DNA from: JAFGUB01 sp050305515 | Lineage (GTDB): Bacteria > Campylobacterota > Campylobacteria > Campylobacterales > Sulfurimonadaceae | Reading direction: 5' to 3' | NCBI GenBank assembly: GCA_050305515.1 | Contig: JBNLFL010000021.1 | Span: forward strand, 71,179 to 135,178 | Length of the DNA: 64,000 nt | The notes under the pieces: model-generated | The model's database searches: none | Told to the model about the DNA's origin: nothing | What the model saw: only the letters and a program-made list of their open reading frames with translations | Shown: positions 15,393 to 24,251 of the stretch, in pieces | Layout of the letters: each line of letters begins with the position of its first letter | Position numbering within the stretch: position 1 is the first letter of the stretch | Program-made: the position numbers and the translations under genes

Positions 15393-16169
15393 TCAATAGT
15401 CGCTGCTACGCAATCCGGAAAAATAGTTGTAAAACTGCTTGGCGGTACGACCGCTGCGGCTGGCGCGATGCTGTGCAAAACGGAGTGCTTCGCGCCGCAA
15501 CAGTTCGGGATCACCCTGATAGTTCGGGAAATAGGAGTTGACAATAAAGAGGTACTCCTCCTGCGAACCCTGATAAAAAGAGAGCCAGAGGCCGAAGCGG
15601 TCACTCAGCGAGATTTTCTCTTCGACGCTGTCTCCGTAATGGATCTCTCCGTCGCTGCCGACACGGGTTCCGACATTGTCAGAAGTAAATTCGGGAACCA
15701 GATGGCGGCGGTTTGAGGTGGCATAAATGCGCAGGTTTTGGGGCGGTGCCTCGATGGAACCTTCCAAAATCCGCTTGAGCCCGCGGTAGCCCTGCTCGCC
15801 CTCTTCGAACGAGAGATCGTCGCAAAAAAGAATGAAACGGTAGGGAAGCGCGCGTATGTCGTCTGCGATGTCAATCAGGTCGTCAAGATCTTCGCGGTCC
15901 ATTTCAATGAGCCGCAGCCCTTCAGGTGCGAGGGTGTTGAGCAGCGCTTTGATGAGCGACGATTTCCCCGTGCCGCGCGCACCCCAGAGCAAAGCGTTAT
16001 TGGCGGGTTTGCCTTCTACAAAACGGCGCGTATTCTCAAGCAGGGCGTTTTTCTGATGTTCGATCCCGACCAGATCGTCCAGCCGGATCGGATCAATGGC
16101 GCTAACCGCCCTGAGCGCTCCTTTTTTGGCCCGCCAGATGGCGGCGTACGTCTGACTCCAGTCGAGCAT
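15393..16169 (-). CDS. DUF815-family AAA ATPase
   Basis: This 258-residue protein has Walker A GARGTGKSS (about residue 64) and Walker B FILFCDDLSF (about 112) in the arrangement of DUF815 single-domain AAA ATPases, including the LDDLVGIEHQKNAL segment and the YATSNRRHL sensor-1. The biochemical role of the family is not established. It is the distal gene of a minus-strand operon beginning near 21871 and lies 20 bases after aroC. The family call is firm from motifs. Confidence 0.85.
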   Translation of the reverse strand: MLDWSQTYAAIWRAKKGALRAVSAIDPIRLDDLVGIEHQKNALLENTRRFVEGKPANNALLWGARGTGKSSLIKALLNTLAPEGLRLIEMDREDLDDLIDIADDIRALPYRFILFCDDLSFEEGEQGYRGLKRILEGSIEAPPQNLRIYATSNRRHLVPEFTSDNVGTRVGSDGEIHYGDSVEEKISLSDRFGLWLSFYQGSQEEYLFIVNSYFPNYQGDPELLRREALRFAQHRASRSGRTAKQFYNYFSGLRSSDY

Positions 16170-16189
16170 AACGACTCCTTAAAGAAAAA

Positions 16190-17266
16190 CTACGCGCGGT
16201 AGTAGTTGACGACCCCGTCCATGCGGCGTCCCATATTGAGCAGTACCATATCGGCAATCACCAGCGCCGCCATCGATTCGCACACCACCGAACCGCGAAT
16301 GGCGACACAGGGGTCATGACGCCCTTTGAGCGAAAAATCGATCTCTTCGCCCTGCGCCGTCACTGTCTGCTGCGTCTTGAAAATGGAGGGTGTCGGTTTG
16401 AAATGAACCTTGATGACAATCTCGTCGCCGTTGCTGATACCGCCGAGAATCCCTCCGGAATGGTTGCTCGAAAATCCGCCGCTTCGGATAGGGTCGTTGT
16501 TATCGCTGCCATGACTTTTGGCACTCGCCATGCCGTCGCCGATCTCCACGGCTTTGGCGGCGTTAATTCCCATCATCGCATCGGCAAGCGCGCCGTCAAG
16601 CTTGCGGTACATCGGCTCGCCGAGTCCGACGGGCGCACCCGTAATGCTGACGCGTACGACGCCGCCGACCGAATCATGCGCCTCCTTGGCTTTAAGAACC
16701 GCCCTTTTCTGCGCTGCTTCCGCTTCGGGATCGAGCGCATAGATCTCGCTTGTACGGGCAAATTCATAGTCGCTCACACCGCTGCCGATTCCGGCAATGT
16801 CGCACACACCGCTCTTACATGTAATGCCCAGCTGCTTAAGCATCAGTTTGGCGATAGCCCCGGCAGCTACCCGCGCCGCCGTCTCGCGCGCGCTCGAACG
16901 TCCGCCGCCGCGGTAGTCGCGCAGGCCGTATTTGTGAAAATAGGTAAAATCGGCATGTCCGGGACGGAAGAGGTCTTTGACGTTTTCGTAGTCTTTGGAC
17001 TTCTGGTTGGTGTTGAAGATCACCATCGCAATGGGGGTTCCGGTACTTTTTCCCTCAAACACGCCGCTGAGAATCTCGACTTCATCGCCCTCTTTACGCC
17101 CTGTGGCATAAGCATTCTGTCCCGGTTTGCGACGGTCAAGCTCGCTCTGGATGTACGCCTCGTCAATGGAGAGTCCGGCGGGCACGCCATCAACCACACA
17201 GCCGATCGCCTTGCCGTGGGACTCCCCGAATGTCGTAAAGCTGAAGCGTTCGCCGAATCGGTTCAT
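16190..17266 (-). CDS. aroC: Chorismate synthase
   Basis: This 358-residue enzyme converts 5-enolpyruvylshikimate 3-phosphate to chorismate using reduced FMN, the last step of the shikimate pathway. The N-terminus RFSFTTFGESHGKAIGCV, the central RPGHAD and GRSSARET motifs, and the C-terminal KGRHDPCV are all diagnostic. Its length is standard. Its ATG overlaps the stop of rnc by four bases (17263-17266), so the two are coupled. A TTACATGTAA copy lies within the gene at 16815. Confidence 0.97.
   Translation of the reverse strand: MNRFGERFSFTTFGESHGKAIGCVVDGVPAGLSIDEAYIQSELDRRKPGQNAYATGRKEGDEVEILSGVFEGKSTGTPIAMVIFNTNQKSKDYENVKDLFRPGHADFTYFHKYGLRDYRGGGRSSARETAARVAAGAIAKLMLKQLGITCKSGVCDIAGIGSGVSDYEFARTSEIYALDPEAEAAQKRAVLKAKEAHDSVGGVVRVSITGAPVGLGEPMYRKLDGALADAMMGINAAKAVEIGDGMASAKSHGSDNNDPIRSGGFSSNHSGGILGGISNGDEIVIKVHFKPTPSIFKTQQTVTAQGEEIDFSLKGRHDPCVAIRGSVVCESMAALVIADMVLLNMGRRMDGVVNYYRA
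16815..16824. repeat. TTACATGTAA palindrome, copy 6
   Basis: Exact copy inside aroC. Here the frame is shifted and reads Ile-Thr-Cys-Lys, not Leu-His-Val. Confidence 0.9.
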
Positions 17267-17943
17267 AACAGCTCCTTCTGCAACAGTTCCAGTGCGATTT
17301 TCGCCGCCTCCTGCTGTGCTATTTTCTTGCTTTTTCCTATCGCGGAAGCGTAGGTTTTACCGTCGATCCGCACGGCGATCTCAAACTCCTTGAGATGATC
17401 CGGCCCCCGGCTGTGCATCAGCTGATACTCCGGCGTGGTGCCAAAATGCGCCTGTGTCAGCTCCTGCAAAGAGGTTTTGTAATCTTTGAAGAGCGAATCG
17501 AGCGTGAGTTCGTCATAGTTCTCATCCAGAAGTTTGATGGTAATGCGCGCTACCTGTTCGAGTCCGCTTTCCAGATAGATTGCACCCATTACCGCTTCAA
17601 ACGCATTGGAGAGCAGGGAGGGTTTCGTACGCCCGCGATTGTTCTCTTCCGCATTGGAGAGGTAGATAAAACGTCCCAGATCAATAGCGCTGGCCAGACG
17701 CGTGAACCCCTCTTCGTTGACCAGAGAGGCCCGCATTTTGGAGAGCTTTCCCTCATCATGCCGGGGAAACTTTTTAAACAGGTACTCCCCCACTACCAGA
17801 TCCAGTACGGCGTCTCCGAGAAACTCCAAACGCTCATTATTGTAGGGCTGCTTGTAACTCTTGTGTGTCAGCGCTTCAATAAGGAGCTTGATATCTTTAA
17901 AGGTGTATCCCAACCGCTGTTGCAGTGCATTCAATTCATCCAC
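17263..17943 (-). CDS. rnc: Ribonuclease III
   Basis: This 226-residue endonuclease cleaves double-stranded RNA in rRNA and mRNA processing. The signature NERLEFLGDAVLDLVVGEYL (about residues 36-55) with its catalytic Glu/Asp is intact, as is the second acidic motif AFEAVMGAIYLESG. A C-terminal dsRBD spans about residues 155-224 (KTSLQELTQAHFG, then KKIAQQEAAKIAL). It overlaps rnhA upstream (17936-17943) and aroC downstream. Confidence 0.97.
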   Translation of the reverse strand: MDELNALQQRLGYTFKDIKLLIEALTHKSYKQPYNNERLEFLGDAVLDLVVGEYLFKKFPRHDEGKLSKMRASLVNEEGFTRLASAIDLGRFIYLSNAEENNRGRTKPSLLSNAFEAVMGAIYLESGLEQVARITIKLLDENYDELTLDSLFKDYKTSLQELTQAHFGTTPEYQLMHSRGPDHLKEFEIAVRIDGKTYASAIGKSKKIAQQEAAKIALELLQKELL

Positions 17944-18373
17944 TCTGTCCTCCTTGTTTTTGTTGTTCGGCTTCGCCGCGCGCGATCAGATCGCAACGTT
18001 CGTTCTCTTCATGGCCGTCATGGCCGCGTACCCAGGTCGCACTGATGCGGTGCCCCTGCGATGCGGCGATGTAATCCTGCCAGAGGTCGGGGTTTTTGAC
18101 CTTGGCGAAACGGCGCTTCACCCAGTTCTCCAGCCACTCGTTGATGCCTTTGACAACATAACTCGAATCGCTCACGATCTCGACCTCGCATGGCTCTTTG
18201 AGTGCGCGCAGTCCTTCGATGACGCCGCGCAGCTCCATGCGGTTGTTGGTGGTATGCGCTTCGCCGCCGCTGATAATGCGTTCGTTGCCGTTATAGCGCA
18301 GAATCGTGCCAAAACCGCCCGGACCGGGATTCCCCAGCGCGGAACCGTCACTGAAAAGAGTGATTTTCTTCAA
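17936..18373 (-). CDS. rnhA: Ribonuclease HI
   Basis: This 145-residue enzyme degrades the RNA strand of RNA-DNA hybrids. Catalytic acidic residues are seen in LFSDGSALGNPGPGGFG (D8), NRMELRGVIEGL (E48), VSDSSYVV (D70) and the C-terminal WVRGHDGHEENERCD. Length and motif order are standard. It overlaps the upstream TPR gene by 26 bases and rnc by 8, within one operon. Confidence 0.96.
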   Translation of the reverse strand: MKKITLFSDGSALGNPGPGGFGTILRYNGNERIISGGEAHTTNNRMELRGVIEGLRALKEPCEVEIVSDSSYVVKGINEWLENWVKRRFAKVKNPDLWQDYIAASQGHRISATWVRGHDGHEENERCDLIARGEAEQQKQGGQSG

Positions 18374-19391
18374 AGATATCCTTGGTCAGTATCGGCTCAC
18401 TGATCACCGAATCGATGCTGTGGCAGCTCGGACAGCGGTGAAAAGCAAAAGGAAACACCTGTTTGCATTCGCGGCAGAGGTACTCAAACTGCAAAGTCGC
18501 CCCCTTTGCACCGCTGCGGCGCAGCTTGATGAGCACATCGAGTTCAAAGACATTGCTGCCCTCGGCCCTTGCGATATCACCGCGTGCGCTGTAGAGTTCA
18601 CGCAGGTAGCCGTTGGCTGAAATTATATCCAAATCGAGGTTTTCGCTCTCTACGTTCCAGAGGATGTCGGCAATGCGTTCGCACTGCGACTGGTCCAGAT
18701 GCTGCCATGCCAGTGCGGGATTGTGCCGAAAGAGATATTCATACGTCAGGTAGGGCAGTTTGTAGTGCGCTTTGTACTCGTGCAGCAGCGTATGGATCTT
18801 CTCTTCAACACTCTTTCCGGATGCCTGCATCAGGGCGCGTACTTTGAGATAAATCTTGTCTTTAGTCGCCTCAATGCCAAGCTCTTCGAGCGGTTCAAGC
18901 ACCTCCATCGCCTTGTCGTACGCCTTGAGGTACTCATAAACCAGAAGGAGCGATTCCAGCGCCTGAGGCGTACGCGGATGGGTCTTGAGAATCTGAAGGA
19001 AAATCTCTTTGGAACGCTCCAGAAAACCTGCTTTGAAGTAGATCTGCCCGAGCATCAGCATGATGTCACGCCGCTTTATAGGGTCGGTCGTAAGCTCGAT
19101 GAGGCTCTGATATATCTCGATGGCCTTCTCGTAATCGCCGCTTTTTTCATAAGCATGGGCGAGCAGCATCCACGATTTATTCGAAAGGCCACCATGCAGT
19201 ATCAGTGATTTGAGCTCTGCTTCGCTGGGCAGTTTATGAAACTGCGCGGCAAAACGCTCCATGGTCCGTTCATCGCCTTTGAGCTTATAACGTCCCCACC
19301 AGTAACTGAAAAAGGCGACGATAAAAACCAGTATAAAAAAGACGATAATGCCGAACAACGGATCGCGAAATTCGATAAACAGTCCACTCAT
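18348..19391 (-). CDS. LapB-like TPR protein with zinc ribbon
   Basis: This 347-residue protein has an N-terminal membrane anchor (residues about 12-30, FGIIVFFILVFIVAFFSYWW), several TPR repeats between about 70 and 290, and a C-terminal rubredoxin-like four-Cys module (YLCRECKQVF, HRCPSCHS). This order is that of LapB/YciM, which in Escherichia coli helps FtsH control LpxC and lipopolysaccharide assembly. The neighbourhood (rnhA, rnc) does not by itself support that role, so I leave the symbol empty. The family architecture is clearly visible. Confidence 0.75.
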   Translation of the reverse strand: MSGLFIEFRDPLFGIIVFFILVFIVAFFSYWWGRYKLKGDERTMERFAAQFHKLPSEAELKSLILHGGLSNKSWMLLAHAYEKSGDYEKAIEIYQSLIELTTDPIKRRDIMLMLGQIYFKAGFLERSKEIFLQILKTHPRTPQALESLLLVYEYLKAYDKAMEVLEPLEELGIEATKDKIYLKVRALMQASGKSVEEKIHTLLHEYKAHYKLPYLTYEYLFRHNPALAWQHLDQSQCERIADILWNVESENLDLDIISANGYLRELYSARGDIARAEGSNVFELDVLIKLRRSGAKGATLQFEYLCRECKQVFPFAFHRCPSCHSIDSVISEPILTKDIFEENHSFQ

Positions 19392-19406
19392 ACCCTGTCT
19401 CCATCC

Positions 19407-19416
19407 TTACATGTAA
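19407..19416. repeat. TTACATGTAA palindrome, copy 7
   Basis: Exact copy in the 31-base gap between the beta-propeller gene and the LapB-like gene. Confidence 0.9.
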
Positions 19417-19422
19417 GGCCCA

Positions 19423-21537
19423 TTATAACGTCTCGCAGATAAATTCCGGTAACCGGGCATGATAGCGCAGCCAGACATCACGACTCTGATGTGCGGCACT
19501 CCTGAGCGCTTCCGGATTCCCCGCAAGAGTTCTGATTTCGCTGTCAACACCGAAAATTTCGAGATAGTTGCGTACGCCCCTTTCAAAGCGTTCCCGGTCG
19601 CCGCGCGCGTGCTCAATCTGCAGCCGGTACGCCAGCCGCAGCAAAATACCCACTTTCTCCTGACGCGACTCCAGCGGCATGAGCGGTGCCATCAGCGTCG
19701 CGATCCGTTTGGCATCGGCGTTGAAAGCCGCTTTTTCGCACCGTGCCATACGCTGCTGCCACTGCGATTCAAGCAGCACCGCACGCGGCAGAATCGAAAG
19801 TTCCAGATGGGCATCAAGCAGTTCAAGACAGGCGCGTATCTTTCCCTCGGCTTGCCACTCGAGAAGATATCGACTCTGCTCAATAAGCCTCTCGATCCGC
19901 TCACTCTGTTGTTTCAGATGCGGTACTTCGCGCAGCAGCGCGGCGGTAGAGGCCGCCGTATCAAAATCATCCGCTTTAAGCGCCGTGACGATCTGCTCCA
20001 CATACCCTTCGCTCTGGGAGAGAACCCGCTGGTACGAAGGCAGCGCTTTTAGCGTGGGAAAACGCAGGGAGAGGCGGTGGAGCGTATCAAAATCATTCGT
20101 TGCGACCGCCATGGAAAAATCGCGTATCTCCTGCGAAAGTTCAAAAACCAGCCGTATCAGCGCACTCTTTTGGGCCACGGTGGCAAAAGGCTGCAAGAGC
20201 GCTTTGGCGCCCTGCTCATCCTGACGCAGCATGGCCGCCTGGGCATCATGAAAACGCTCATCCCACTCTTTTTCAATACGCCGCGCGTCGGCAGTATGCT
20301 TTAGCGGCGGATACTGCTCCATCAAACCGTACGCCGCTCCTAAACGCCGGTTTCCCAAAAGAAACTGCAATCTCGGGTAGTGGACGAACGCATAGAAAAG
20401 TTCGGAAATCCGCCGTTTTTTCGAAGCGACTTTTGCGAAGGGATCCAGCAGGAGCCTTGCCGCGGCTTCATTCCCTTTAAGCAGGAAAGTGCGTGCCTTG
20501 GCGAAAGAGTTCTCAAAGTAGCTTTCAAGCTGCTCGTACCACGGGCTCTCTTTGAGCATGGGTGCAGCATCGCAAAGCGCGTAGGCCGCTTCGTAGCGCC
20601 TGTTTTCCACCCATTCGCGCAGCCGGTTTTCCGGCATCAGCGCCACGATTTCAATGACACCGTTTTGCATGGCAATGTAAAGTTGGTTGTCCGCACCGAG
20701 CGCCATGTCCGCGATTTTCTCCGCCGTAACAATATGGTGTGCCTCGATCAGCTCCATTTTCTCGATATCGAGCAGCGCGATATAGCGCTGATCCGATGCC
20801 GCCAGCGCATAGCGGCCGCCGCCGAGAACTTCCAGATGCCGGATGGCACCGACAGAGGCGGAAATTTGCAGGTGGGGACGGCGTTCCAGTAAAAAAAGTT
20901 TGCTCACCTTGCCCTCACTGTTGCCCAGCAGCAGGTGCCGCTCATCGACAAAACGCATCACGTTGATACGCGAACGCCCCGGATAGAGCCGCTTGGAGTG
21001 TCCCAGCGTCGAGAGGTTGAGCACCAGTACCGAATCGCCGTAACCCGCCGCCGCGCAAAGGTTGCCCAGTGTCGCAATGGCCGAGACGAAATTGTGACGC
21101 GGCAAAATCATTTTATGGGTATGTTCCGGAAACGAGCCCAGACGCGTCAGCGGCTCTTTGTGCTCGCGCTCCCAGAGCCACAGACGTCCGGTATCCGTTC
21201 CGACAATCAGATAGCGCGAGCGCGTATCAAAGGCCAGAACCTGCGGTATATGCGGCGGCAGACTGAGCCGATGCAGCAATTTATGCGATTCGAGCGCAAC
21301 AAGATCGATATGGCCCGCGTGCGCACTGGCCAGATACGACGCATCAGGTGTCAGCGCGATGCGTTCGGGGTCACTTTGGGGATGCGTCAGGGCAAACTGC
21401 TGCGTTATGGCACCCGTCGCGGCATCGATCATCAGCAGCCGCTGATCCTTTGTGACGGCACAAAGGCGCATCCCTTCAACGCTTTCAAGACGTATGATGC
21501 CGACACCGAGATGGCACAGACGCCTTCCCTCAATCAT
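19423..21537 (-). CDS. Beta-propeller protein with long helical tail
   Basis: This 704-residue protein has an N-terminal WD40/PQQ-like beta-propeller (about residues 1-310, with repeats such as YLIVGTDTGRLWLWEREH and YALAASDQRYIALLDIEK). It is followed by a long alpha-helical region built of repeats of the form FAKARTFLLKGNEAAARLLLDPF and HDAQAAMLRQDEQGAKALL, whose recurrence about every 100 residues suggests a solenoid. No signal peptide is present. It overlaps the lipoprotein gene upstream by 8 bases. A scaffold function is likely from architecture; the partner is unknown. Confidence 0.7.
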   Translation of the reverse strand: MIEGRRLCHLGVGIIRLESVEGMRLCAVTKDQRLLMIDAATGAITQQFALTHPQSDPERIALTPDASYLASAHAGHIDLVALESHKLLHRLSLPPHIPQVLAFDTRSRYLIVGTDTGRLWLWEREHKEPLTRLGSFPEHTHKMILPRHNFVSAIATLGNLCAAAGYGDSVLVLNLSTLGHSKRLYPGRSRINVMRFVDERHLLLGNSEGKVSKLFLLERRPHLQISASVGAIRHLEVLGGGRYALAASDQRYIALLDIEKMELIEAHHIVTAEKIADMALGADNQLYIAMQNGVIEIVALMPENRLREWVENRRYEAAYALCDAAPMLKESPWYEQLESYFENSFAKARTFLLKGNEAAARLLLDPFAKVASKKRRISELFYAFVHYPRLQFLLGNRRLGAAYGLMEQYPPLKHTADARRIEKEWDERFHDAQAAMLRQDEQGAKALLQPFATVAQKSALIRLVFELSQEIRDFSMAVATNDFDTLHRLSLRFPTLKALPSYQRVLSQSEGYVEQIVTALKADDFDTAASTAALLREVPHLKQQSERIERLIEQSRYLLEWQAEGKIRACLELLDAHLELSILPRAVLLESQWQQRMARCEKAAFNADAKRIATLMAPLMPLESRQEKVGILLRLAYRLQIEHARGDRERFERGVRNYLEIFGVDSEIRTLAGNPEALRSAAHQSRDVWLRYHARLPEFICETL

Positions 21538-21871
21538 GGCGCTGCCACACTTTCTCCGGGGTCAGCGCACTTTCGATCCGTTCAATGAACTCACCGTCTG
21601 CAGTCGGATAGATCCATAACTGCGCTACATCGCCGCGACGTACCAAAATAACGCTCTGACTTTTACCCTCGATGAAGCGGCTGTAACGCTGTGCCTCGAA
21701 ACCGGGCAGCAATGCGCCTACGGCACGCTCTTCAAAACGGGTCTGGGCAGAGAGCTGCCCTACACCCGTTTCTGTAAATTCGAGGGTATAGGGAAGCCCG
21801 CCGGGTTCGGAACACCCCATCAACACATAGAAAAAAAGGGAGCCAGCCCAGCGGCTTTTTATTGCAATCAT
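21530..21871 (-). CDS. Small lipoprotein, DUF1131/YfeY-like
   Basis: This 113-residue protein is taken from ATG 21871 (MIAIKSRWAG) with a signal ending in YVLMGC, a plausible lipobox. The mature part (EFTETGVGQLSAQTRFEERAV then LVRRGDVAQLWIYP) resembles the RpoE-regulated lipoprotein family DUF1131. It is the first gene of the minus-strand run down to 15393 and overlaps the propeller gene by 8 bases. The family call is tentative. Confidence 0.6.
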   Translation of the reverse strand: MIAIKSRWAGSLFFYVLMGCSEPGGLPYTLEFTETGVGQLSAQTRFEERAVGALLPGFEAQRYSRFIEGKSQSVILVRRGDVAQLWIYPTADGEFIERIESALTPEKVWQRHD

Positions 21872-21899
21872 GCAGTGATTATAGCACACTGGATCACCT

Positions 21900-21909
21900 T
21901 TACATGTAA
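21900..21909. repeat. TTACATGTAA palindrome, copy 8
   Basis: Exact copy in the gap upstream of the small lipoprotein, 29 bases before its ATG and possibly in its promoter or leader. Confidence 0.9.
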
Positions 21910-21965
21910 GCCTGCCACCCTGAGATTCACACCCGTTTCATCCCGGCTGCGGACGTGGTGAACGC

Positions 21966-23018
21966 CTAGCGAAGCAGCGGCAACCTGTTGAGCAGCGTAT
22001 TGCAGTACTCCCACTGTTCAAGCGACACTTTCCATGACTCGGGAAGTGCGTCGATACCCCGGTACGCACCGAGAACCATACCAATGGCGATGGCACGCGA
22101 CGCATTATCGCCGCCTACCATTGCATTGGCCTGAAGGGCGTGTTTGAGACCGTCGTCGTCATCCGCATATTTTAAAATAAAATAGACGGCTCCGGGAAGC
22201 GTGCCCTCTGTCGGACTGGCCTTGCCGACGCGAATGGGTTCGGAGCGGCCGATATCCCAAAGCCGTGCCATGCTTGTCAGGGCCAAATCATCGGCAAAAG
22301 GCTCCCGGCTGAGTGGCGTATCCGGGTCGGTCGCCTCTTTCACTTTTGCCATGGCCTGTCTGACTTTGGCCTCGATAAACCCGCCCATCTGCACGGCTAC
22401 ATCTTCAACCGCCTCTTTCGGCGCACTGCCGTGAAGTACCCTGAAGGTCACACGGGCAAAAAATTCGCCTCCGTCGAGTGCTTCGGAATTCGTATGGGTA
22501 AACATGGCTTTACGCGCGACGTCGACAATCTCCTCTTCGCTTTCATAGTAGCCGTATGCCGCCACATGCCGGATGGCCATTGCATTGGAAATCCCGCCGA
22601 GCCGTTCAACCGGAACGCCCCGTTTGATCTGGCTGTAGGTCTCTTTGGTCATTGTGCAGATCCATGAGCCCCAGCCATTTTCCAGACGGTTCATCCAGTG
22701 GGGTATCAGCGCGGCTACGCTGAAAGTACGCGGCGGCTCGGAAGTTGCGGCGAGATGTTCCAGAATGACAATATTGTAATCACCGTAATCCGTCGTGCCT
22801 CCCGCTTTTTTCCCCGGATGATAGTTCTGGCGCCCCCATCCGATGCCGTGTGTCGTACCGCCCATCATCTCTCCCGGAGACATATACCTTTCAATCGCTT
22901 TACCGCCATACACCGCATGTATTTTTTGTGCATCGTACTCGTAATGGCTCCCCAAACAAAGCGCATCCCCGGCGATGGCTCCGAAAAAACTTCCCCGAAT
23001 AGCATCCTGTCGTGTCAT
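21966..23018 (-). CDS. ADP-ribosylglycohydrolase (DraG-like)
   Basis: This 350-residue protein begins MTRQDAIRGSFFGAIAGDALCLGS, the typical start of the ADP-ribosylglycohydrolase/DraG fold, and ends with GGDNASRAIAIGMVLGAYRG, corresponding to the usual GGDTDT metal-binding loop. The second and third residues of that loop differ (Asn-Ala for Thr-Asp), so metal coordination may be altered. DraG removes ADP-ribose from nitrogenase reductase in diazotrophs. That is attractive here because nif accessory genes lie 21 kb away, but no DraT is in the window. Monocistronic, with a 120-base gap before the glycosyltransferase. Confidence 0.8.
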   Translation of the reverse strand: MTRQDAIRGSFFGAIAGDALCLGSHYEYDAQKIHAVYGGKAIERYMSPGEMMGGTTHGIGWGRQNYHPGKKAGGTTDYGDYNIVILEHLAATSEPPRTFSVAALIPHWMNRLENGWGSWICTMTKETYSQIKRGVPVERLGGISNAMAIRHVAAYGYYESEEEIVDVARKAMFTHTNSEALDGGEFFARVTFRVLHGSAPKEAVEDVAVQMGGFIEAKVRQAMAKVKEATDPDTPLSREPFADDLALTSMARLWDIGRSEPIRVGKASPTEGTLPGAVYFILKYADDDDGLKHALQANAMVGGDNASRAIAIGMVLGAYRGIDALPESWKVSLEQWEYCNTLLNRLPLLR

Positions 23019-23138
23019 GAGTATTCTCCCATTTTTTTGATTGCAGTCTATCCGAACTGTTTTGAAGCGCTACGTGTTGGAAATCCGGTTTAGAAAGTTT
23101 TAAGGGGAATTTCGGAGAAAGTGACGGGTTGCAGCCTG

Positions 23139-24248
23139 CTACAGCTGCTCCAGCTCTTCATAGAGTTTCTTGGCCATCACCTCATAGTTGCGTTCGAGAT
23201 CCATCAGTTTCTGCTGCCCTTTTCTACCCGCTTCAACCAGTATGGTTTCATCCGTTTCAATCAGCATCTTCAGCTTTTCGGCTATGGCACGGCTGTTAAA
23301 AGGTGCGAACCACGCTTCGCTGTTCTCATCAAAAATGCTGCGGTTCTTGGCGTTGTCGCTCAGCAGCGCGGGAACGGCGCAGCCGTAGTAGTCAACCACC
23401 TTGGCAGAGAGGGCATTGTTGTAGAGTTCGCGGTTGGGAAGAAGCGCGAGTCCGACATCCGAAGCGCATACCTGCGCCTTGATGGCGGCAAGTTCGTCGG
23501 CATCGACAATGGTCACTTTGTCACGGATTTTTGGGTAAACCTTTAGCAGCTCTTTGATGGTACTCGGGTTATAGACCGATACGCTCAGATGCCACGGCGC
23601 CCTAGCGAGACTGTTGAACGCATCGAGCACCACCTCGAATTCGCGCAGCCGGTCAAGCGACCCGACGTAGATGAAACGGCGCACGCCATCGTTGCGAATC
23701 TCGCGCACGTTCATTGTCGCCGGATTAAGCGCCGTGAGCAGCGGATAAACCTTACATGTAATGTCCGGATAAAAGACCTTCTGCATCTGCGTGGAGGTCG
23801 GCATGAAGATATCGACCTTGTTGATGAGGCGGTCTTTCGTCCAGTTCCCGAACCTGACCCGCATCGTCTTGAGCATTCCGGCACCTTCAAGCTTCGCCTT
23901 TTCATACGCTTCGGTCGATTTGGCGAAAGAGGTTCGAAAGCCCACTTTGTAACGGTACTTTTCGCGGTAGTGCAGCACCGTTTTGAGGATGTGCTGGTTA
24001 TTGCGGACAAAGATGTAATCATACACCGCTATGTCGATGCACTGACGCTCGAGGTAGGCAATGATATCTTTCGTTTGATGCGCCGGTACCACGAAATCAT
24101 CGCCCTTGATCTGAAAACTGTGCTTGTACTTGGTCAGATAGACGACATTGACTTCCAGATACTGTTTCAGATAGCCGTGAAAGAGCGCGCCGATGGTGCC
24201 GTGCTCGCTGTACTCCTGCTGGTCGGTGATATAAAGCAATTTTTTCAT
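23139..24248 (-). CDS. GT-B-type glycosyltransferase
   Basis: This 369-residue protein has the two-Rossmann layout of family 1/4 glycosyltransferases: an N-terminal MKKLLYITDQQ strand and Gly-rich loop, and a C-terminal domain with FIYVGSLDRLREFEVVLDAF, CASDVGLALLPNRELYNNAL and AKVVDYYGCAVPALLSDN, which carries the donor-binding Glu/Pro region in modified form. It probably builds a cell-surface glycan. It lies 3 bases after the mqo-like gene and is probably cotranscribed with it, although a functional link is not obvious. The sugar donor and acceptor cannot be predicted. Confidence 0.75.
   Translation of the reverse strand: MKKLLYITDQQEYSEHGTIGALFHGYLKQYLEVNVVYLTKYKHSFQIKGDDFVVPAHQTKDIIAYLERQCIDIAVYDYIFVRNNQHILKTVLHYREKYRYKVGFRTSFAKSTEAYEKAKLEGAGMLKTMRVRFGNWTKDRLINKVDIFMPTSTQMQKVFYPDITCKVYPLLTALNPATMNVREIRNDGVRRFIYVGSLDRLREFEVVLDAFNSLARAPWHLSVSVYNPSTIKELLKVYPKIRDKVTIVDADELAAIKAQVCASDVGLALLPNRELYNNALSAKVVDYYGCAVPALLSDNAKNRSIFDENSEAWFAPFNSRAIAEKLKMLIETDETILVEAGRKGQQKLMDLERNYEVMAKKLYEELEQL
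23752..23761. repeat. TTACATGTAA palindrome, copy 9
   Basis: Exact copy inside the glycosyltransferase gene, read as Ile-Thr-Cys-Lys. Confidence 0.9.
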
Positions 24249-24251
24249 CGA